From: Chenopodium formosanum | Lineage: Eukaryota; Streptophyta; Magnoliopsida; Caryophyllales; Amaranthaceae | Assembly (NCBI GenBank): GCA_024500155.1 | Contig: CM044856.1 | Location: 50,654,303 to 50,718,302 of the forward strand | Direction of reading: 5' to 3' | DNA: 64,000 bases | In this document: piece after piece, positions 1-13,040 of the stretch | How positions within the stretch are numbered: the first letter of the stretch is position 1 | Layout of the letters: the number at the start of each line of letters is the position of its first letter | Translations under genes and position numbers: made by a program | Notes under the pieces: generated by a model | Seen by the model: only the letters and a program-made list of their open reading frames with translations | Database searches by the model: none | Told to the model about the DNA's origin: nothing

Positions 1-162
1 AGCAAATGCAAACTAAGGAAATAAAGAGTAAACCAAAAGAAAAACTAATGAAAAGAGCTATAAAATAGCACGAATTTCACCCTAAAAGGATAAAATGAGT
101 GCCTTAAATGATAATCATCAGATCCTTCTGCCTCAAAAGGGTCTAAGAAAGCCCTGCTAAGA
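1..162. other. Unassigned left edge
   Basis: This AT-rich stretch cannot be matched to the gag N-terminal region seen in the two other Tat copies of this window. Homology to Tat-1 gag becomes visible at about position 163. It may be decayed Tat-1 sequence or the end of another insertion lying outside the window. No gene is visible in it. Confidence 0.4.
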
Positions 163-1258
163 GGATCAACCGGTGGGTAACAAAAAATCTACCCTTGACG
201 CTCGGGAAATCATTATGCGTAGGAGAAGTCCACAGTTATTTGAGTCAGCCTCTACTTTGAGCTTTCCAGACAGCTTCAAAAATACATATGTAAGGAATAT
301 TCAATCCTTGCATGAGAGCTATACAGGCGGTAATATCGTCCATTATGGCCCTCAGATGATTGGGATTGCCCTGTATGTACCCCCCATGGTCTACGTTCCG
401 TATTCTCCTCATTTCATGCAGCCGACCCTCTTTAGGGGTCAGGCGACATACAATGTCCAACCGCTGGACTAGATGCTCCATCTGCTCAAACTTGGTGAAC
501 AAACTTCTGCCTTCACCAAGGAGATAACCGAGGCAACATAGCCGGCCATGGTTAAAAATGTGTTGGTGGGTGCCTATGATGGTACCACCAACCCGGAGGA
601 CCACCTCATGGTCTACTCCAACCTCATGCACATGTAGAGGTTGGAGGATGCTCTGTGGTGTCGATGCTTCCTGGCTACATTGAAGGGCATTTCCCAATAA
701 TGGTTTGGCAACCTGCCAGCCAAATGCATTGATAGCTTCAGGAAGCTTACCTTCCTGTTTGCCTCTAACTTCTCGATGAACATCCCTACTAAGAAAACAA
801 GTCTCGACTTGAGCACCATCTTGCAGGGAGATAGAGAAGGACTTCGCTCCTATGTCAAGCGGTTTAACCTGGTGAGAATTCAAATCCAGGGATTGTCTGA
901 CGAGGTAGCCTATACAGACTTCTTCAAGGGTCTGAAGGACGGGTCGACCTTTAAATTCGACCTTGTCTGGAAGAGGGTATTCACCCTTCAAGAGGCGTTG
1001 ATAGAGGTAGAGAGCTTTATTCAAGCCACCGAACTCTGCTCGTCTAGCCATCAGTCGGACTCTAAGAAGTCCGACAAGCATAAAGAGAGTCGGTCTGCTC
1101 AGCCGGCTCAAAAAGCTAAAGAGAGCAAAAAGAGAAAAGAAGTTTAGGCGGTAGAGGAACCCGTTCAGCCGTCCAAAAAGAAAAAGAAAGAATTCAAACC
1201 GTACGTCTCACGGTATGAATTCAATAAAGACTATTACACCATCTTTACATAAGTGAAT
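163..1258 (+). pseudogene. Tat-1 gag (decayed)
   Basis: This is the retrotransposon capsid gene, whose product packages element RNA in cytoplasmic particles. Two open blocks in one frame (173-472 and 776-1147) match, residue for residue over long stretches, the gag of Tat-3 on the other strand; examples are the KKSTLDAREI start and the SMNIPTKKTSLDLST core. In-frame stops near 470, 538, 636, 699 and 1147 interrupt it. The N-terminal quarter present in Tat-2 and Tat-3 is not seen here. The end is lysine-rich, as in the sister copies. A long open frame on the opposite strand (245-1111) is a shadow of this gene. Confidence 0.85.
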
Positions 1259-2227
1259 AACAGGCTGACCATTGAGAAGTCGAACCCTATGAAGAGTTAT
1301 TTTTTATCGCGGAACAAGAATAAATTCTGCCACTTCCATCAGGAAGTGGGCCATGACACCGACGACTGTTATAGCCTCAAGCTGATGTTGGACTGCCTAG
1401 CTGAAAGGGCTTGCTGAAGTCCTATATCTTGAAGTCCAAAGCAACTTCTAAGACGAATCCGGGGCAGTCGTAAAAAATTGTCCTGCCTACTAGTAGTTTG
1501 GATACCGACTAGGATCCGGTCTACACTATAGCAGGCGGATTCGCAGACGGTGGCCCACCCATCCAGGGCACTAAGGATTATCTGAAGAAGATAATCCATT
1601 CAGTTGATGATGGACAGGCGTCCTCCAGCGGAACATTCCCATACGTACTCATCACTGAGAAGGACCGGGGCAAAGTGCGCCGACCGCATGACGACCTAAA
1701 CAGCTGGTTGGTCGGATCCTTATAGACACGGGTAGCTCCTCTGATCTCATCAACTACAAGTGTCTTTCCAAGCTTAATAACAAGCGAGACGGACTGCGTA
1801 ATGTCTCCCATCCATTAGTTGGCTTTGGTGGAAGAGTCGTGCACCCAGTCGGATAAATCGATATACCCATCCGGCTAGGGGAAAAGGGCGACACATGGTC
1901 ATCCGGTTCTTGGTGGTTAAAGAGCTGACCGCCTACAACATTATTCTTGGTCGACCCACTCTGAACGGGTGCAACGCCATCATCATCCCAGCCGTCATGC
2001 TTCTCAAGTATGAAAAAGATGATGGCTTTGTTGGCTCCCTCAACAGGGATCAGAAGACGGCAAGGGAGTGTTATCTCTCAGACGTCATGTCGACTGCTAT
2101 TTCAGCCGGTTTGCCGAAGGAGCCAATAGACCTTAACGATATTAAGGACCCTGATTCACCCCCTCTGGCAGCCGCAAAGAAAAGAAAAATTGAACAGTAG
2201 GTGGAGGTAAAGAAGGAGAAGAAATAG
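1259..2227 (+). pseudogene. Tat-1 gag C-terminus (zinc knuckle) and aspartic protease (decayed)
   Basis: A zinc-knuckle-like C-x2-H-x4-H-x4-C appears near 1327-1371 (CHFHQEVGHDTDDC). The protease follows, with the DTG-S-S active-site stretch near 1723-1740. Its C-terminal part is the open block 1895-2200, which ends in a lysine-rich linker. A stop at 2198 is private to this copy (the sisters have a sense codon there). The stop at 2225-2227 is shared with both sisters and is listed separately. Frame changes between 1380 and 1890 break the protease. The identification rests on collinearity with Tat-2 and Tat-3. Confidence 0.8.
2225..2227 (+). promoter_or_regulatory. Shared in-frame UAG between protease and RT (Tat-1), candidate readthrough stop
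   Basis: The context is AAA UAG CAA UCA. The frame is the same upstream (protease block 1895-2200) and downstream (RT block from 2330). The same stop in the same context occurs in Tat-2 (18192) and Tat-3 (29778). UAG followed by CAR YYA is the leaky-stop consensus of the tobamovirus type. Function is inferred. Confidence 0.55.
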
Positions 2228-2559
2228 CAATCACTGACCGGGGAACGGTCAGATGATCTCCGTCCCCAGCCGGCTGGTGAGCACATTGATATTCCTCTGG
2301 ACGACAGCCGTCCAAAGCGAACTATTAAGGTGGGGACGACTGCCTTTGAAAGGCTCGATGCAGACTTGCACCTTCTGCTAAAAGAATTCAAAGTCATCTT
2401 TGCTTCTCAAGTGGAAGAGATACCAAGCATCAGCCCGAATCTCGCTGTCCACAAAATCGCCGTGGACCCAAAAAAGAAGCCCATTCGGCATAAGAAAAGA
2501 AATCACGGCGAGGAAAGAAGTCAGGCAGTAGCTGCCGAGGTAAAAAAGTTGTTAGACGC
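2228..2559 (+). pseudogene. Tat-1 RT N-terminal segment, left of solo LTR S
   Basis: This is the segment leading into reverse transcriptase, with the recognisable run ISPNLAVHKIAVDPKKKPIR and the lysine-rich stretch before VKKLLDA. It is cut after the DA codons by solo LTR S, and the homologous sequence resumes at 4994 in the same frame. LTR plus TSD is 2439 bp, a multiple of three, so the insertion did not shift the frame. Confidence 0.85.
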
Positions 2560-4993
2560 TGTAGACACCCATTTGTGTCTCTCAAAAACCAAACCCGGTG
2601 ATGAGTACCTTTCGCATCAAACCATAATCAAATGAAGCAAAAGTGTGGAAAGTCTAGTATTGCGGAAAGTTTTAATTTCTTTTCTCTTCTCTCTGTTTTT
2701 GAAAACTTATTTCAAGAAAACAGTCAATCCAGTTTGGTTGGTCCATGATATGGGTCCAATAATGGTGTAGTTGGATGGGTTTTGAAAAGACCTTTCCAAT
2801 GATATATTATAAGCCCAATTCCGATGAATATCGAGGAAGTTATGGCCAAAATACTAAACTGGGCCCGATTTGGTTTTTATATGCGGCCCAATGATCTAGA
2901 GGAGGGCCTATTATTAATTATCATTCCTAAAGATATTAGGATTGATTATAGTCTTTTAGAATACTCTAGAAGGTTCTTTTAAATCCTAATGGAGTTAGGA
3001 TTGATAATTATGTTTTAAAGAGTTTGAAATTGAATAAAACTACTCCTTTTAAGAATCCTTGTTTTGTACGAAGTGGAATATAGTCAGATTTTATTTTCGA
3101 GCCTCATAATATTTATCCAAATTTTATATGGTTAGATAGATCTTGAAATTATCTTTCCAATGATATATTATAATATTAAATCCGAGTTATAACGAAAAAG
3201 ATATGAATGACATGTGAAACTTTATCCAAAACTGACACCCTTCCACTATTTTGGCCATATCTTTTATCTACAAAATTTTTGAATCTGATTCTAATTGGGT
3301 TGAAAAGTAGACTTTAAGAGCTTTCCAATGACATATTATAAGCCTTATTTGGACTTCCGGATCAAAAGATATGATAAAAACAAAAACGCGTGAATTTCTG
3401 AAATCAACGCCTGGAACCAGGCCTGGCGCCTGGCGCCAGCCATTGGCGCCTGGCACCAATTAGCGCCAGCTCTATTTTAGGTGCGCCAACTCTGTTTTAC
3501 GTGTGCCAAGTGCTCTGTTGTGATCTTTTATCTTTTTGGCTGACTTCTCTATAAATAACGTTTTAAAAACTCCGTTTTCATTCATCAACAATCAGTTTTC
3601 ATTCGCAATCATTAATTTTTTAATTCTCTGTTAAATCATTCAATTCTTTCTTTCTTTCTTTTAAACTTTGTTTTTAAATACAAAATTCCGCATTAATTCT
3701 TTAGCATTCTCTCTCTCATTCATCTCTTTCTTTTCTAAACTTTGTTTTAATCCAAAATTCCGCATTCGCAAGATCTGGAAACACCAAGCCATATTCAAAG
3801 TTGCCTTCGCCCTAGACGTGAAAGGTTTTAATTTCTGAGGGTTTGGTCCCAAATCTCTATTTCAATTATTTAATTTGATTGTTTGTTTATTATTTTCCTT
3901 GAAGTTACTAACGTGTGTATTTTGTTATTAGAAAGAGGTACGAAACATCAAAGTAAGTGCTTTAATTGACTTATTGATATTATGATGTAGAAATCATGTT
4001 TAAATTGTTATTATGATATTCCTAGTATCATGTCTAAGGTAAATTTAATATTAAATATGATTCCTGCGATGCTTCCTATGTTCTTCCTAATATTTACGAT
4101 TGTTAGTATCATGTTAGGGCTAAAGACTTGATTTTTATTGCTTAGTGACATGCTAGGGTTTGTTATTAATCTTGTTAGTATCATGCCTGGGATCTTGCTT
4201 TTTTTATTATGCTTTAACATGATTTATGATTATTTTTATAATTGTTTTGATTCTGATTATAATTTTATAATTATTATGATTAACATGAACATGATTATGA
4301 TTATAATTGTTATAATTTATGATTATGAATATTATTATTATTATTATTATTTTGATGATGATTATTTTATTTATGATTATTATTGTTATGATTATAATTT
4401 TATAATGATGATTATGGTTATTATTATGATTATTGTCCATGATTATTATTGTGATTATTTATTATGTTGCTTGATGTTTTATATTTATTGCTTGATCACG
4501 CCTTTATTGCATGTTTAAAGGGATTTTGTACTTGTAATCAAGCTTAATAAGATAATTAATAATCTTGTTTAGGGTTAATTTGATTATAATTTCAAGTGAT
4601 CGCCAATAATAGTTTGTTTGTGCATTAATATTCAACCAACATAGATAAACAGGTTTAGGGTTAATCTTATTGATTGCATGTTAATCAGAAAGCCCACATG
4701 AATACGATCTGAATAAAGTAGAGGCCTATTATTAGGGCAGGTTCAATCTCTTTTAGGTTGGATTTGTACCTTCATCCCCGAACCCTTATTTGGTTCAAGA
4801 CCTTATGGAGTTGAAGATCTCTTGGATCATTAACGGGTGTAACCTTCACCTCGTGAACGGTTTATAAGTTCCTAAAAAACTTGTTGGCGACTCTTTTGAC
4901 CTATCTTCTTCCCTTTTGGACGCCACCGTACTTTAGTGTATAATCACAGTGGGGTTCAAGCTAGGGGTTTAATGCTTGAATTTATTCCCTACA
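2560..4993 (+). mobile_element. Solo LTR S (2434 bp), TSD GACGC
   Basis: It begins TGTAGACACC, ends CCCTACA and is flanked by perfect 5-bp repeats GACGC (2555-2559 and 4994-4998). Its start, and many internal blocks such as the AATGATATATTATAAGCCC motif, resemble the LTRs of C and D, so it belongs to the same broad family. It holds no internal region and is the product of LTR-LTR recombination. A TATAAATAA box lies at 3550-3558. It also contains a GC-rich inverted-repeat island (about 3406-3490) and an ATT-rich microsatellite (4205-4480) whose translations are meaningless His/Asn/Ile-rich or Tyr-rich strings. Confidence 0.93.
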
Positions 4994-6540
4994 GACGCCG
5001 GGTTCATTTGGCCATGAATCTTCCCTGATTGGGTTGTGAACGTGGTATTTGTAAAGAAGCCGGATGGCACTTGGCGCATGTGTGTTGATTACACTGACTT
5101 GAACAAGGCATGTCCAAAGGATAGTTACCCGCTTCCAAACATCGACAGCCTTGTCAACTCTACAGCCGGGCATGCCTTGATGAGTTTTATGGAGGCCTAC
5201 TTTGGCTTCCATCAGATACCCCTGTGGAAAAAAGATCAAGAGAAGACAGCCTTTGTCACTGATCAGGGGTTATTTTGTTATAGAATAATGTCGTTTGGCT
5301 TGAAGAATGCGCCGGCTACTTTCCAACGGATGATTAATACAATCTTAATTAATCGGATGGGGAGGAATGTAGAGGCGTACATTGATGATATGATAGTCAA
5401 ATCCAAGCTACAGCCGGATCTTGTTACTAATATCCGAGAAACTTTCTCCACACTCAGGCGGCATAATTTCATGTTAAATCCCAAAAAATGTGTTTTTGGT
5501 GTTGAACCTGGGAAGTTTCTCGGATTCCTAATTGATCAGAGGGGATAGAGGCTAACCTTAAGAATATACAGGCGGTGATCGACATGAAGTCACCCCGCAC
5601 TGTTAGGGAAGCTCAGAGGCTTACTAGTTGCTTGGCTGCGCTTGGGAGATTCCTCAACCGGTCAGGTGACAAATGCCTTTATTTCTTCCAAGCAATCAGC
5701 TGAAAGAACATTTGAACTCCTTGCCAAGGCTTATTAACCCTCTGCCAAAGGAGACGCTTTACATGTACCTAGCCGTCTCAGATCATGCCCTCAATGTTAT
5801 TCTTCTTGCTGAGAGAGACGGTATTCAACTCCCAGTCTACTTCATTAGCCATGTACAAAGAAATGCTGAACTTCGGTACCCCATGGTTGAAAATTTTGGC
5901 CTTGCCATTTACATGGCTGTTAAGAAGTTGAAACCATACTTCTTGGCTCATCCGGTGGTGATCTATACAAATCAACCCCTCATGTGGCTAATGACGACCC
6001 TAGACTCATCCGATAGAATGCTCAAATGGGATATTGAAATGCAAAGTCTTGAAATCACCTACAAACCAAGAAAGGCAGTGAAGGGTCAGGTGTTTGACAA
6101 GTTCATTGTCAAAATAACAAGGCCGGTTGCTCCAGGCAACCTTAATCAAGTTTGGAAGGTGCATGTAGAAGGGAACTCTACTATGAGTGAATGTGGTGCA
6201 GGTATTATCTATTAATCTCTAGAAGGAGATAAATATGAATATGCACTGCGATTTTAGTTCCAAGCCTCAAATAATGAGGCAGAATATGAAGCCCTTCTAG
6301 CTGGTATCTACATGTGTAAGGCGGCACGGGTAACAAAAATTGACGCCTGCTCTGATTCTCAATTGGTCGTTAGCCAATACCATGGTGAGTATGAAGCCAC
6401 CCATCCGGCTATGATTAAATATCTGTAAGCGGTCAAAGATGAAGTTGGGACACTTAAACAATTTCATCTAAGTCAAGTGCCCAGGTCTGAAAACAACCAG
6501 GCGGATGCCCTTTCAAAATTGGCATCCTCCGCCTCATGTG
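4994..6540 (+). pseudogene. Tat-1 reverse transcriptase and RNase H domains (decayed)
   Basis: The open block 5036-5548 carries the RT core: VDYTDLNKACPKDSYPLP, the AYIDDMIVKS catalytic box (YxDD) and FLGFLIDQRG. One base is missing near 5546 compared with Tat-2 and Tat-3, giving a frameshift and stop. A deletion near 5698 removes about 57 bp of the RT-RNase H connection. The first RNase H (5673-6110) and the second, archaeal-type RNase H (about 6150-6530, containing SDSQLVVSQY and NNQADALSKLAS) are interrupted by stops near 6213, 6256 and 6426. Two RNase H domains in tandem are typical of Tat elements. Confidence 0.88.
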
Positions 6541-7857
6541 ATACGCCTTGGTTAGTCTTCTGGGAAGTGATGGAAAAACAAAGCATATATAATGGCAAGC
6601 CCATTGGAGTACTGGACCGAAGTTCTACTTGGATGGATGGCTTCCGGGCGTATCAGATAGATGGCACGCTCCCTGATTCACCCCAGGAGGCGGTCGTACT
6701 AAAGAAGCGTGCTGCAAACTTTGAGATGAGAGAAGGAAAGCTCTTCAAGGCAGGGTTGCTGACGCCTCTATGTAAGTGTGTTCCCTAGAAAAGGGGAGAG
6801 AAGTTCTCGAAGAATTGCATGCGGGATACTGCGCCTCTCACGCAGGCGGCAGGTCCTTAGCCGTCAAGGCTAAGCGGCATTATTTCTGGCCCACTTTTGA
6901 GTCAGCTGCCATGGAGTTTGTTAAAAAAAATGTCATAAGTGTCAAAGATTTGGCAAGCTAATCCATCGCCCGACTATTGACATGACGGCAATCCACAGCC
7001 CAGTCTCGTTTGCAAAATGGGGCATGGACATTCTAGGTCCTTATACGCCTGCGCCTGGCGGAAAGCGCTATATTCTTGTGGCTATGGAATATTTCACCAA
7101 GTGGGTGGAAGCAGAGGCAGTCAAAGGCATCAAGACAAAGGATTCCATCTCCTTCATCTGGAAGAACATTATCACCCGGTTTGGGGTACCCATGTCTATG
7201 GTGTTTGACAATGGACCTCAATTTGAGACGCCTCAGCTTAAAACTTGGTTGGGAGATCAAGGGATCTCACATTGTTTTGCATCAGTCGGCCGACCCCAAG
7301 CAAATGGCCAAGTTGAAGCCTTCAACAAACTCATCTTAAATGGTATCAAAAAGAAAATTGAAAGAGTCGGTGGTTTATGGGCTGAAGAGTTAATTCATGT
7401 CTAATGGGCCATCTAGACCACTAAAAAGGGGGAAACCAGTGAAACCCCATTTCTCATGGTTTATGTTGTTGAAGTCGTCTTACCCATTGAGCATTATGAG
7501 CTGACTCAGTCATGCTGTACTATAAAAAGGCATACTGACAAGCCATGCGGCTAGCATTAGAGTCACTCCAAGAGCGCAGGGGCAATGCCGCCTTGCATCA
7601 TGAGATTTACCGTCTGATAATGAATCGTGCCTATAACAAGAGAGTGCACAAATGACCCATAAAATTTGGGGACTTTCTGTTATGTAAGATGGAGGGAACC
7701 GGTAGGGCCAATGAGCAAGGAAAACTAACTCCTAATTGGGAAGGTCCCTACCAGATCTATAAAGAAGTGAGAAACGACACTTATCGCCTGGAAACTCCAG
7801 ACGGTGGGCGGCTGCCTAGAACTTGGAATGTAGACAACTTGAAAAAGTACTACTTTT
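6541..7857 (+). pseudogene. Tat-1 integrase (decayed)
   Basis: The zinc-binding HHCC region (SHAGGRSLAVKAKRHYFWP, then a damaged CxxC near 6930) precedes the D,D,E catalytic core. The first D is in KWGMDILGP (near 7020), the second in MVFDNGPQF (near 7207) and the E in GQVEAFN (near 7314). The C-terminal domain ends at 7857 with the conserved NLKKYYF. Frame changes near 6785 and 6960 and stops near 7402 and 7650 destroy the gene. Its 3' end lies 129 bp before the D insertion. Confidence 0.88.
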
Positions 7858-7986
7858 GATAGTTGTAAATAAAAATCCTATCAATGAAAAAGTTGCTTTT
7901 TTTTTCAAAATTGCTTTAATTACTTACTTTTCATACATGTATACATGGGTAATGGTGGACCATCACCTGTGCAATGTACAGACGGT

Positions 7987-8100
7987 TGTAGACACCTACT
8001 TTTGGCCTCTTGTCCCGACAGGAAGTGCGATGATGTTACAAAAATCCGTTCTTCATGTTATATCAAAGTTGAAATGTTTATAGACTATGAAAAGAATTAT
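7987..8100 (+). repeat. D 5' LTR, first fragment
   Basis: These 114 bp match 50819-50932 of the right LTR with four differences. The fragment ends where C inserted; the last five bases (ATTAT) are C's target-site duplication. Confidence 0.93.
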
Positions 8101-10146
8101 TGTAGACACCTAAAAATGTCTCCCCAAAACCAAACTCGATGATGAACAACCTTTCAGCGCCATTATTGGTCGGGTTTAGTATTTAATATTTGGAGTGCTT
8201 AAATCCATATTCAAATCCATATTTTCATTTCATAAACCAACTCAATTCCTAGCCTATTTCCCCGAACCTTCACTTATTTTCCTATTTTCGTGCCTTTAAA
8301 CCCAAAATAATTCATTTCGTGTCCTTTAAAATCATTCATTTCGTGTCCTTTTTATAAAACGTTTAATCCAATTTATTTTGGTCCATAATCTGGGTCTACT
8401 GATTTAATATTTGTATGGGAATTTAAAAGATCTTTCAAACAATATATTATAAGCCCAAATCTGAGTTATAACGAATAAGTTATGACCAAAATATTAAACT
8501 GAGCACAAACTGAACCTAAGCCCACCTTACCTATGACCCAATGATCATGTGGAGGGTCCAAATTATTTAATCCCATTCTTAAACCAATTAGGATTAATTG
8601 GAAAATTCTATAAGTTTCTAAAAGATCTTAATTATCCTTTTTGAAAAGATAACATTAAAGAATTTGAAATTGAATAAAACTCCTTTTTTTAAAAGTCCTA
8701 ATTTTATTCGAATTGAATGACATTCAAAGATAGACAGATATTATTTTCGTTCCTCATATTTTTTATCCAAATTTTATATTGTTGGATAGCCCTTTAAATT
8801 ATCTTTCCAATGATATATTATAATATCAATTCCGAGCTATAACGGAAAAGATATGAATAAAATGTCAAACTCTATCCAAAACTGACACCGTCTCACTATT
8901 TCGGCCATATCTTTTTTTCTACAAAATATTTTAATCTGATTATAATTGGGTTAGAAATTAGACTTAAATATCTTTTCAACAATATCTTATTTATCTTATT
9001 CCAATTTTTGGATCAAAAGATATGATAAAAACAAAAACCGCAAAAACTCTGTCTATCGCAAGGATTTTATCCGATTCGAATTCTTATCTTTTCTTGATTC
9101 GACCCTCTTTTTTTCTCTATAAATAGAGGTCATATCTCCCCTTTTCCAATCATCAACAAGCTTGATCATAAAATAATTCTCTTCTCCCTCTTTAGCCTAA
9201 ACACTAGCCTCCCTATTTTTTTCATAACACTTCCCCTAAGGACTCCAAGGATTCCATACAATACCCAAAGTTCTATACTTAAACCAAGGCGTGAAAGGTA
9301 TAATTGACTGAGGGTTTGGACCAAATTAACTCTACTTTTATTTAGTCTAATTGTTTTCATTTGATTTATATTTTTATTGAAGTTACTAACAATTTATTCA
9401 TGATGTAGCAATTTAAAGGAACGCGCGTAATGTAAGTAATTAATTAATTTAATTACTCTTATTTTATTCTAATATTGCTAGCATCATGATTAGGTTATTT
9501 TATATATGATTTTATTAACAATTTATTGTTGAATTGCTTCCAATATTAATGATAATTCTATTATTTTTATGATCACCATATTGCATGTTTAAAGGGAATA
9601 TGTAATTGAAAATCACGCCTAATAAGATAATTTGGACAACCGGTTTAGGGTTCCTTTTTAATCTTATTGTTTAATCAAGTGATCACAATATTTTAAAATT
9701 ATGTGTTGCATTAATATTCAACCAATTTGACATAATAATAGTTTGGAGCGAATTGAATATTTTATTTGTATGCCTTTGAGATCGCAGGAATCACTTTTCA
9801 CTATAAGAATCGAGTAGAGGCCAATACGGTTGAATGTGATTCCATGACTCACTTCGTACCATCATCCCCGGTCCTCCTTTCGTGGTTCCGAACCATATGG
9901 AGTTAGTAATCTCATGGATTATGAATGGGGTGTAACCTTCACGGGTCAATCGTTGTTGCCTATCGTTGTCCCTTTATCGTGGTTGCCTAAAATGATCCGT
10001 GAACGGTTTACAAGTTCCTTAAAAACTTGTTGACGGCTCCCTACTTTCCTTGTCCCTAATCGTAATATGTCAATTCCCACTTCCTATGAGTGCCAAGCAT
10101 ATTCACCACATGCTTTTACGTAGGCGCACATCGAGCGACGCCTACA
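8101..10146 (+). repeat. C 5' LTR (2046 bp)
   Basis: It starts TGTAGACACC and ends GACGCCTACA. A TATAAATAG box lies at 9118-9126. It is followed directly by a primer-binding site. The first ~430 bp differ from the 3' LTR at about 27 positions and the remaining ~1616 bp at about 14. Confidence 0.95.
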
Positions 10147-10149
10147 ATT

Positions 10150-10167
10150 TGGCGACTCCACTGGGGA
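10150..10167 (+). promoter_or_regulatory. C primer-binding site
   Basis: TGGCGACTCCACTGGGGA starts three bases after the LTR. It has the TGG start expected of a tRNA-complementary primer site and matches the style of Ogre/Tat primer sites as I remember them; I did not verify the tRNA. Confidence 0.75.
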
Positions 10168-11700
10168 GGATTCTTGGTTATTTATCGATTTGAGTGATCG
10201 GTATTTGATTAAGTTGAGTGGATGAGACTTGAAAGATTCTTGAATTGTATTCCTGCGATTTAATTGGCATGGTCACATATGCATATGATTTTTTTTAGGT
10301 TACCTATTTTGCCACAATAGTACGTGTTCTACGTATGTGGCTAGCCCGGGGGATTTATGCTCTATCAACCCGAAAACGCTCATGGCAATAAGGGTTCATC
10401 CGAGTTTTTAAATCCACCCAAACCATGGAGTCGAGTTTGATTTCATCACGAACTTGCGGAGCCGCCCGTTGACATACACCCTCAAGGGAGGCTGCCTTGC
10501 TAACGTGTCCAAACTCTTAACCATGGTACCCTTTGATACCCAAAAGCTTGACCATAGTCGAACATAGAACTTGACTTTAGGTTGCGAACTTCATTGCATT
10601 ATTCGTGACAATGTGCTTATATGTGCATTTTTTTACTTTTTATTTATTTATTTATTTTTCTCTTATCAAACTTTTTTTTATTATTAGAGTCAAGCCATAG
10701 ATTTTTTTTAATTTTTGAGTCACCCGGAATTTTATTCCCGTATACTGCACAAGAGTCAACTTGTTTTGGTCATATTTGGAGCTCTAGAAAGAGTTACATG
10801 TCGTACCACCTATGGATCTGTAGCTCCGAGTTTTATCTTTCATTTGAAATTAGTTTCGTCCACATCAAAGTCACAGATCAAAAGTTATAACTGATATACT
10901 ACAGCCTGTCCAGTGTAGGTGTCTTTTTATTAGCGTCAACTTTCTTCTTTTTTTTAATATTTTTTTTATATATATTTTCGTGTCAAGCTATTCTTAGCCA
11001 AGTCCTTTAATTTGTGTCAACTCGTATAACATAGATTTATAGATTTTTATTTTATTTATTTAATTTTTTATACCCATGAGTCATAACTCTTCTAGAATTC
11101 TAGTCCTCTTCCTAGTTTCTTGTGATTATTTGTGCTAACCTTAACATGTGTTCTTTATCTTTGATTGTGGTTGTTCTTATTTATGAATAATGATTGCCAA
11201 TGGACCGTTTTTACCTAGTAAATAGCATAAACATTAAAATTGGACAAAATTAATCAAGTTAGTTTGTCTTTTAGTCTTCCGTGCTATTTGGTCATTGGGT
11301 CCTTTGTTTTTCACAACGTCCTCATGTCTAGTCAAGCGATCATACCATGAGTCTTAATAAACTCACCTAATCACACATGTTGAGTGATTGCACACACTTT
11401 GTCTCCGAGTCATGCACTATATTGTTTATGATCGTATACTAGGACCATGCATGCATCGTTTTCTGTCGTAGTAAAAATGAGTGAAGATTTTTCTCACTTG
11501 TTTTCAAATGTCTATTTTTTTCCTTCCTTTCCTATCTTGAGCAATGAGTCGAACAATTAAGTGAATTATTTTATTTCACAGTACTTGGTCAAGGAGCAGG
11601 GATAGATTAATACGGTTCGAGTCATTACCGCAGCAATCTCTCAAATCTAATAGGCATTCAAAGAGAACTTTGCCATCTCCACATTACTTATCACCTTTCA
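10168..11700 (+). other. C leader (5' untranslated region)
   Basis: About 1.5 kb between primer site and gag without a credible gene. It is T-rich and AT-rich. An open frame at 10621-10890 is low-complexity Phe/Leu-rich at its start and has no relative here. A long leader is usual for this group. Confidence 0.6.
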
Positions 11701-12809
11701 ATGGCCACTAAAGAAGATATTGAGAACATTAACAAATCCATCGAGGCACTGTATGCCATGATGCAAACCCTTACCACTAGGGTCACTACCATGGAACAAA
11801 ACAAGGTCATTGTTTCCACTCTTGACAAATTGAAAGAGCAAATGAGCAAGATTTCTGAGGATTTCACCTATGTGGAACGCCCTCCCACTCCTTTGGATGT
11901 GAAGGACAGACTACCTGAAAAGTTCTCCACTGCTGATATTCCAAAGTTCAAGCCTACTAACAATCCAATATTCCATTTGATGGCGTTCTTTGCTACCATG
12001 GCTCTTAAGGGATTGGGCGTAACACTCTTCCCTACGGTGTTCCCTCTCTCCTTAGAACATGCTTGCCAACAATGGTTTTATTCCCTAGATTCCAAGCGTA
12101 CTGCGACTTGGCAAGATGTCACTGAAAGTTCATGAATCATTACAAGTGTAACATTCAAACTAAAACTTCTGAACGTGAACTCTCCATTCTCAAACAGAAA
12201 GAGAATGAAGGCTTCACCGCTTATCTGAACAAGTGGAGGGAAACGACTTCACTCTTGGTAGATCCTCCCAAAGAAAGAGAGATGGTTCGCCTCTTTATTC
12301 AAAATCTTACTCACAAGTATAGGGAACATCTCAAATTTCTTCCACTGAACACTTTCGAAGTTGTATACGACATCGGCATCAAGGTCGAGGATGAGCTTAT
12401 AAAGACTGCTGGCAGTAACAATAATAACACTTGGAAAAACAAGAAGAACGATCATCCTTCTTCTTCGTCTTCTAAGCACGGAAATACTACCAACAATATA
12501 AGCCAAGTTAATCTCAATGAAGTGTTAGCTCTTAATGCTCCATTGCCCAAGAAGAAAACTTACACTCCTTTAGGAATGACTTATGATGCGGCCTTTGATC
12601 GCCTCTACCGTCAAGGCTTGATCACACCTATTGGGCCATTTTCAGAGCCAAAACCTGAAGAAAGGAGCGCCAAATGGAATCCCAATGCCCATTGCAAGTA
12701 CCATCAAGGAAGGGGCCACACTACTGAGCAATGTTGGAATTTGAAGGACGTCATTCAAGACTTGGTGGATGCAAACAAACTTCCTGTCCCTCCAGGCGGC
12801 AAGAAGTAA
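11701..12809 (+). pseudogene. C gag (one frameshift)
   Basis: This capsid protein gene is in two overlapping frames, 11701-12135 and 12132-12809. The N-terminal ~70 residues form a coiled-coil-like segment (MATKEDIENINKSIEALYAM). The capsid core follows (KFSTADIPKFKPTNNPIFHL, then HACQQWFYSL). The C-terminal half has a serine/asparagine-rich linker and a zinc-knuckle-like motif (CKYHQGRGHTTEQC) near residue 195 of the second frame. The frames meet at an ATGA overlap. Loss of one T in GAAAGTTCATG is the simplest explanation, since adding it would join both parts. A programmed shift is possible but no slippery site is evident. No pol follows. Confidence 0.88.
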
Positions 12810-13001
12810 TGAACACAAGGCGCACATCAGATCCTTTGTGCAAGATTTCATGATTTCTTTTTTATCATTCATCTCCATTCCCCCATTCATGTCTAGCATA
12901 GGTTTTCCATTTCAAATTTTTATACATCTCATGTATTTCATTAATAAAATGAGAAAATTTCCTTTACATCTCAATTATAGCATTTTTCATTCACTCATTC
13001 T

Positions 13002-13040
<39 letters not shown>

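Noticed and set aside
245..1111. 288-codon open frame on the minus strand
   Set aside because: It is antisense to Tat-1 gag, and similar antisense frames exist over gag of the other copies (e.g. 31321-31773). It follows from codon bias of the sense gene; no conserved start or domain.
4138..4518. 126-codon Tyr/Asp/Ile-rich frame and an Asn/His/Ile-rich frame opposite
   Set aside because: Translations of an ATT-type microsatellite inside solo LTR S.
12120..12140. Programmed frameshift in C gag
   Set aside because: No slippery heptamer or following structure is evident; loss of one T in a TTT explains the shift more simply.
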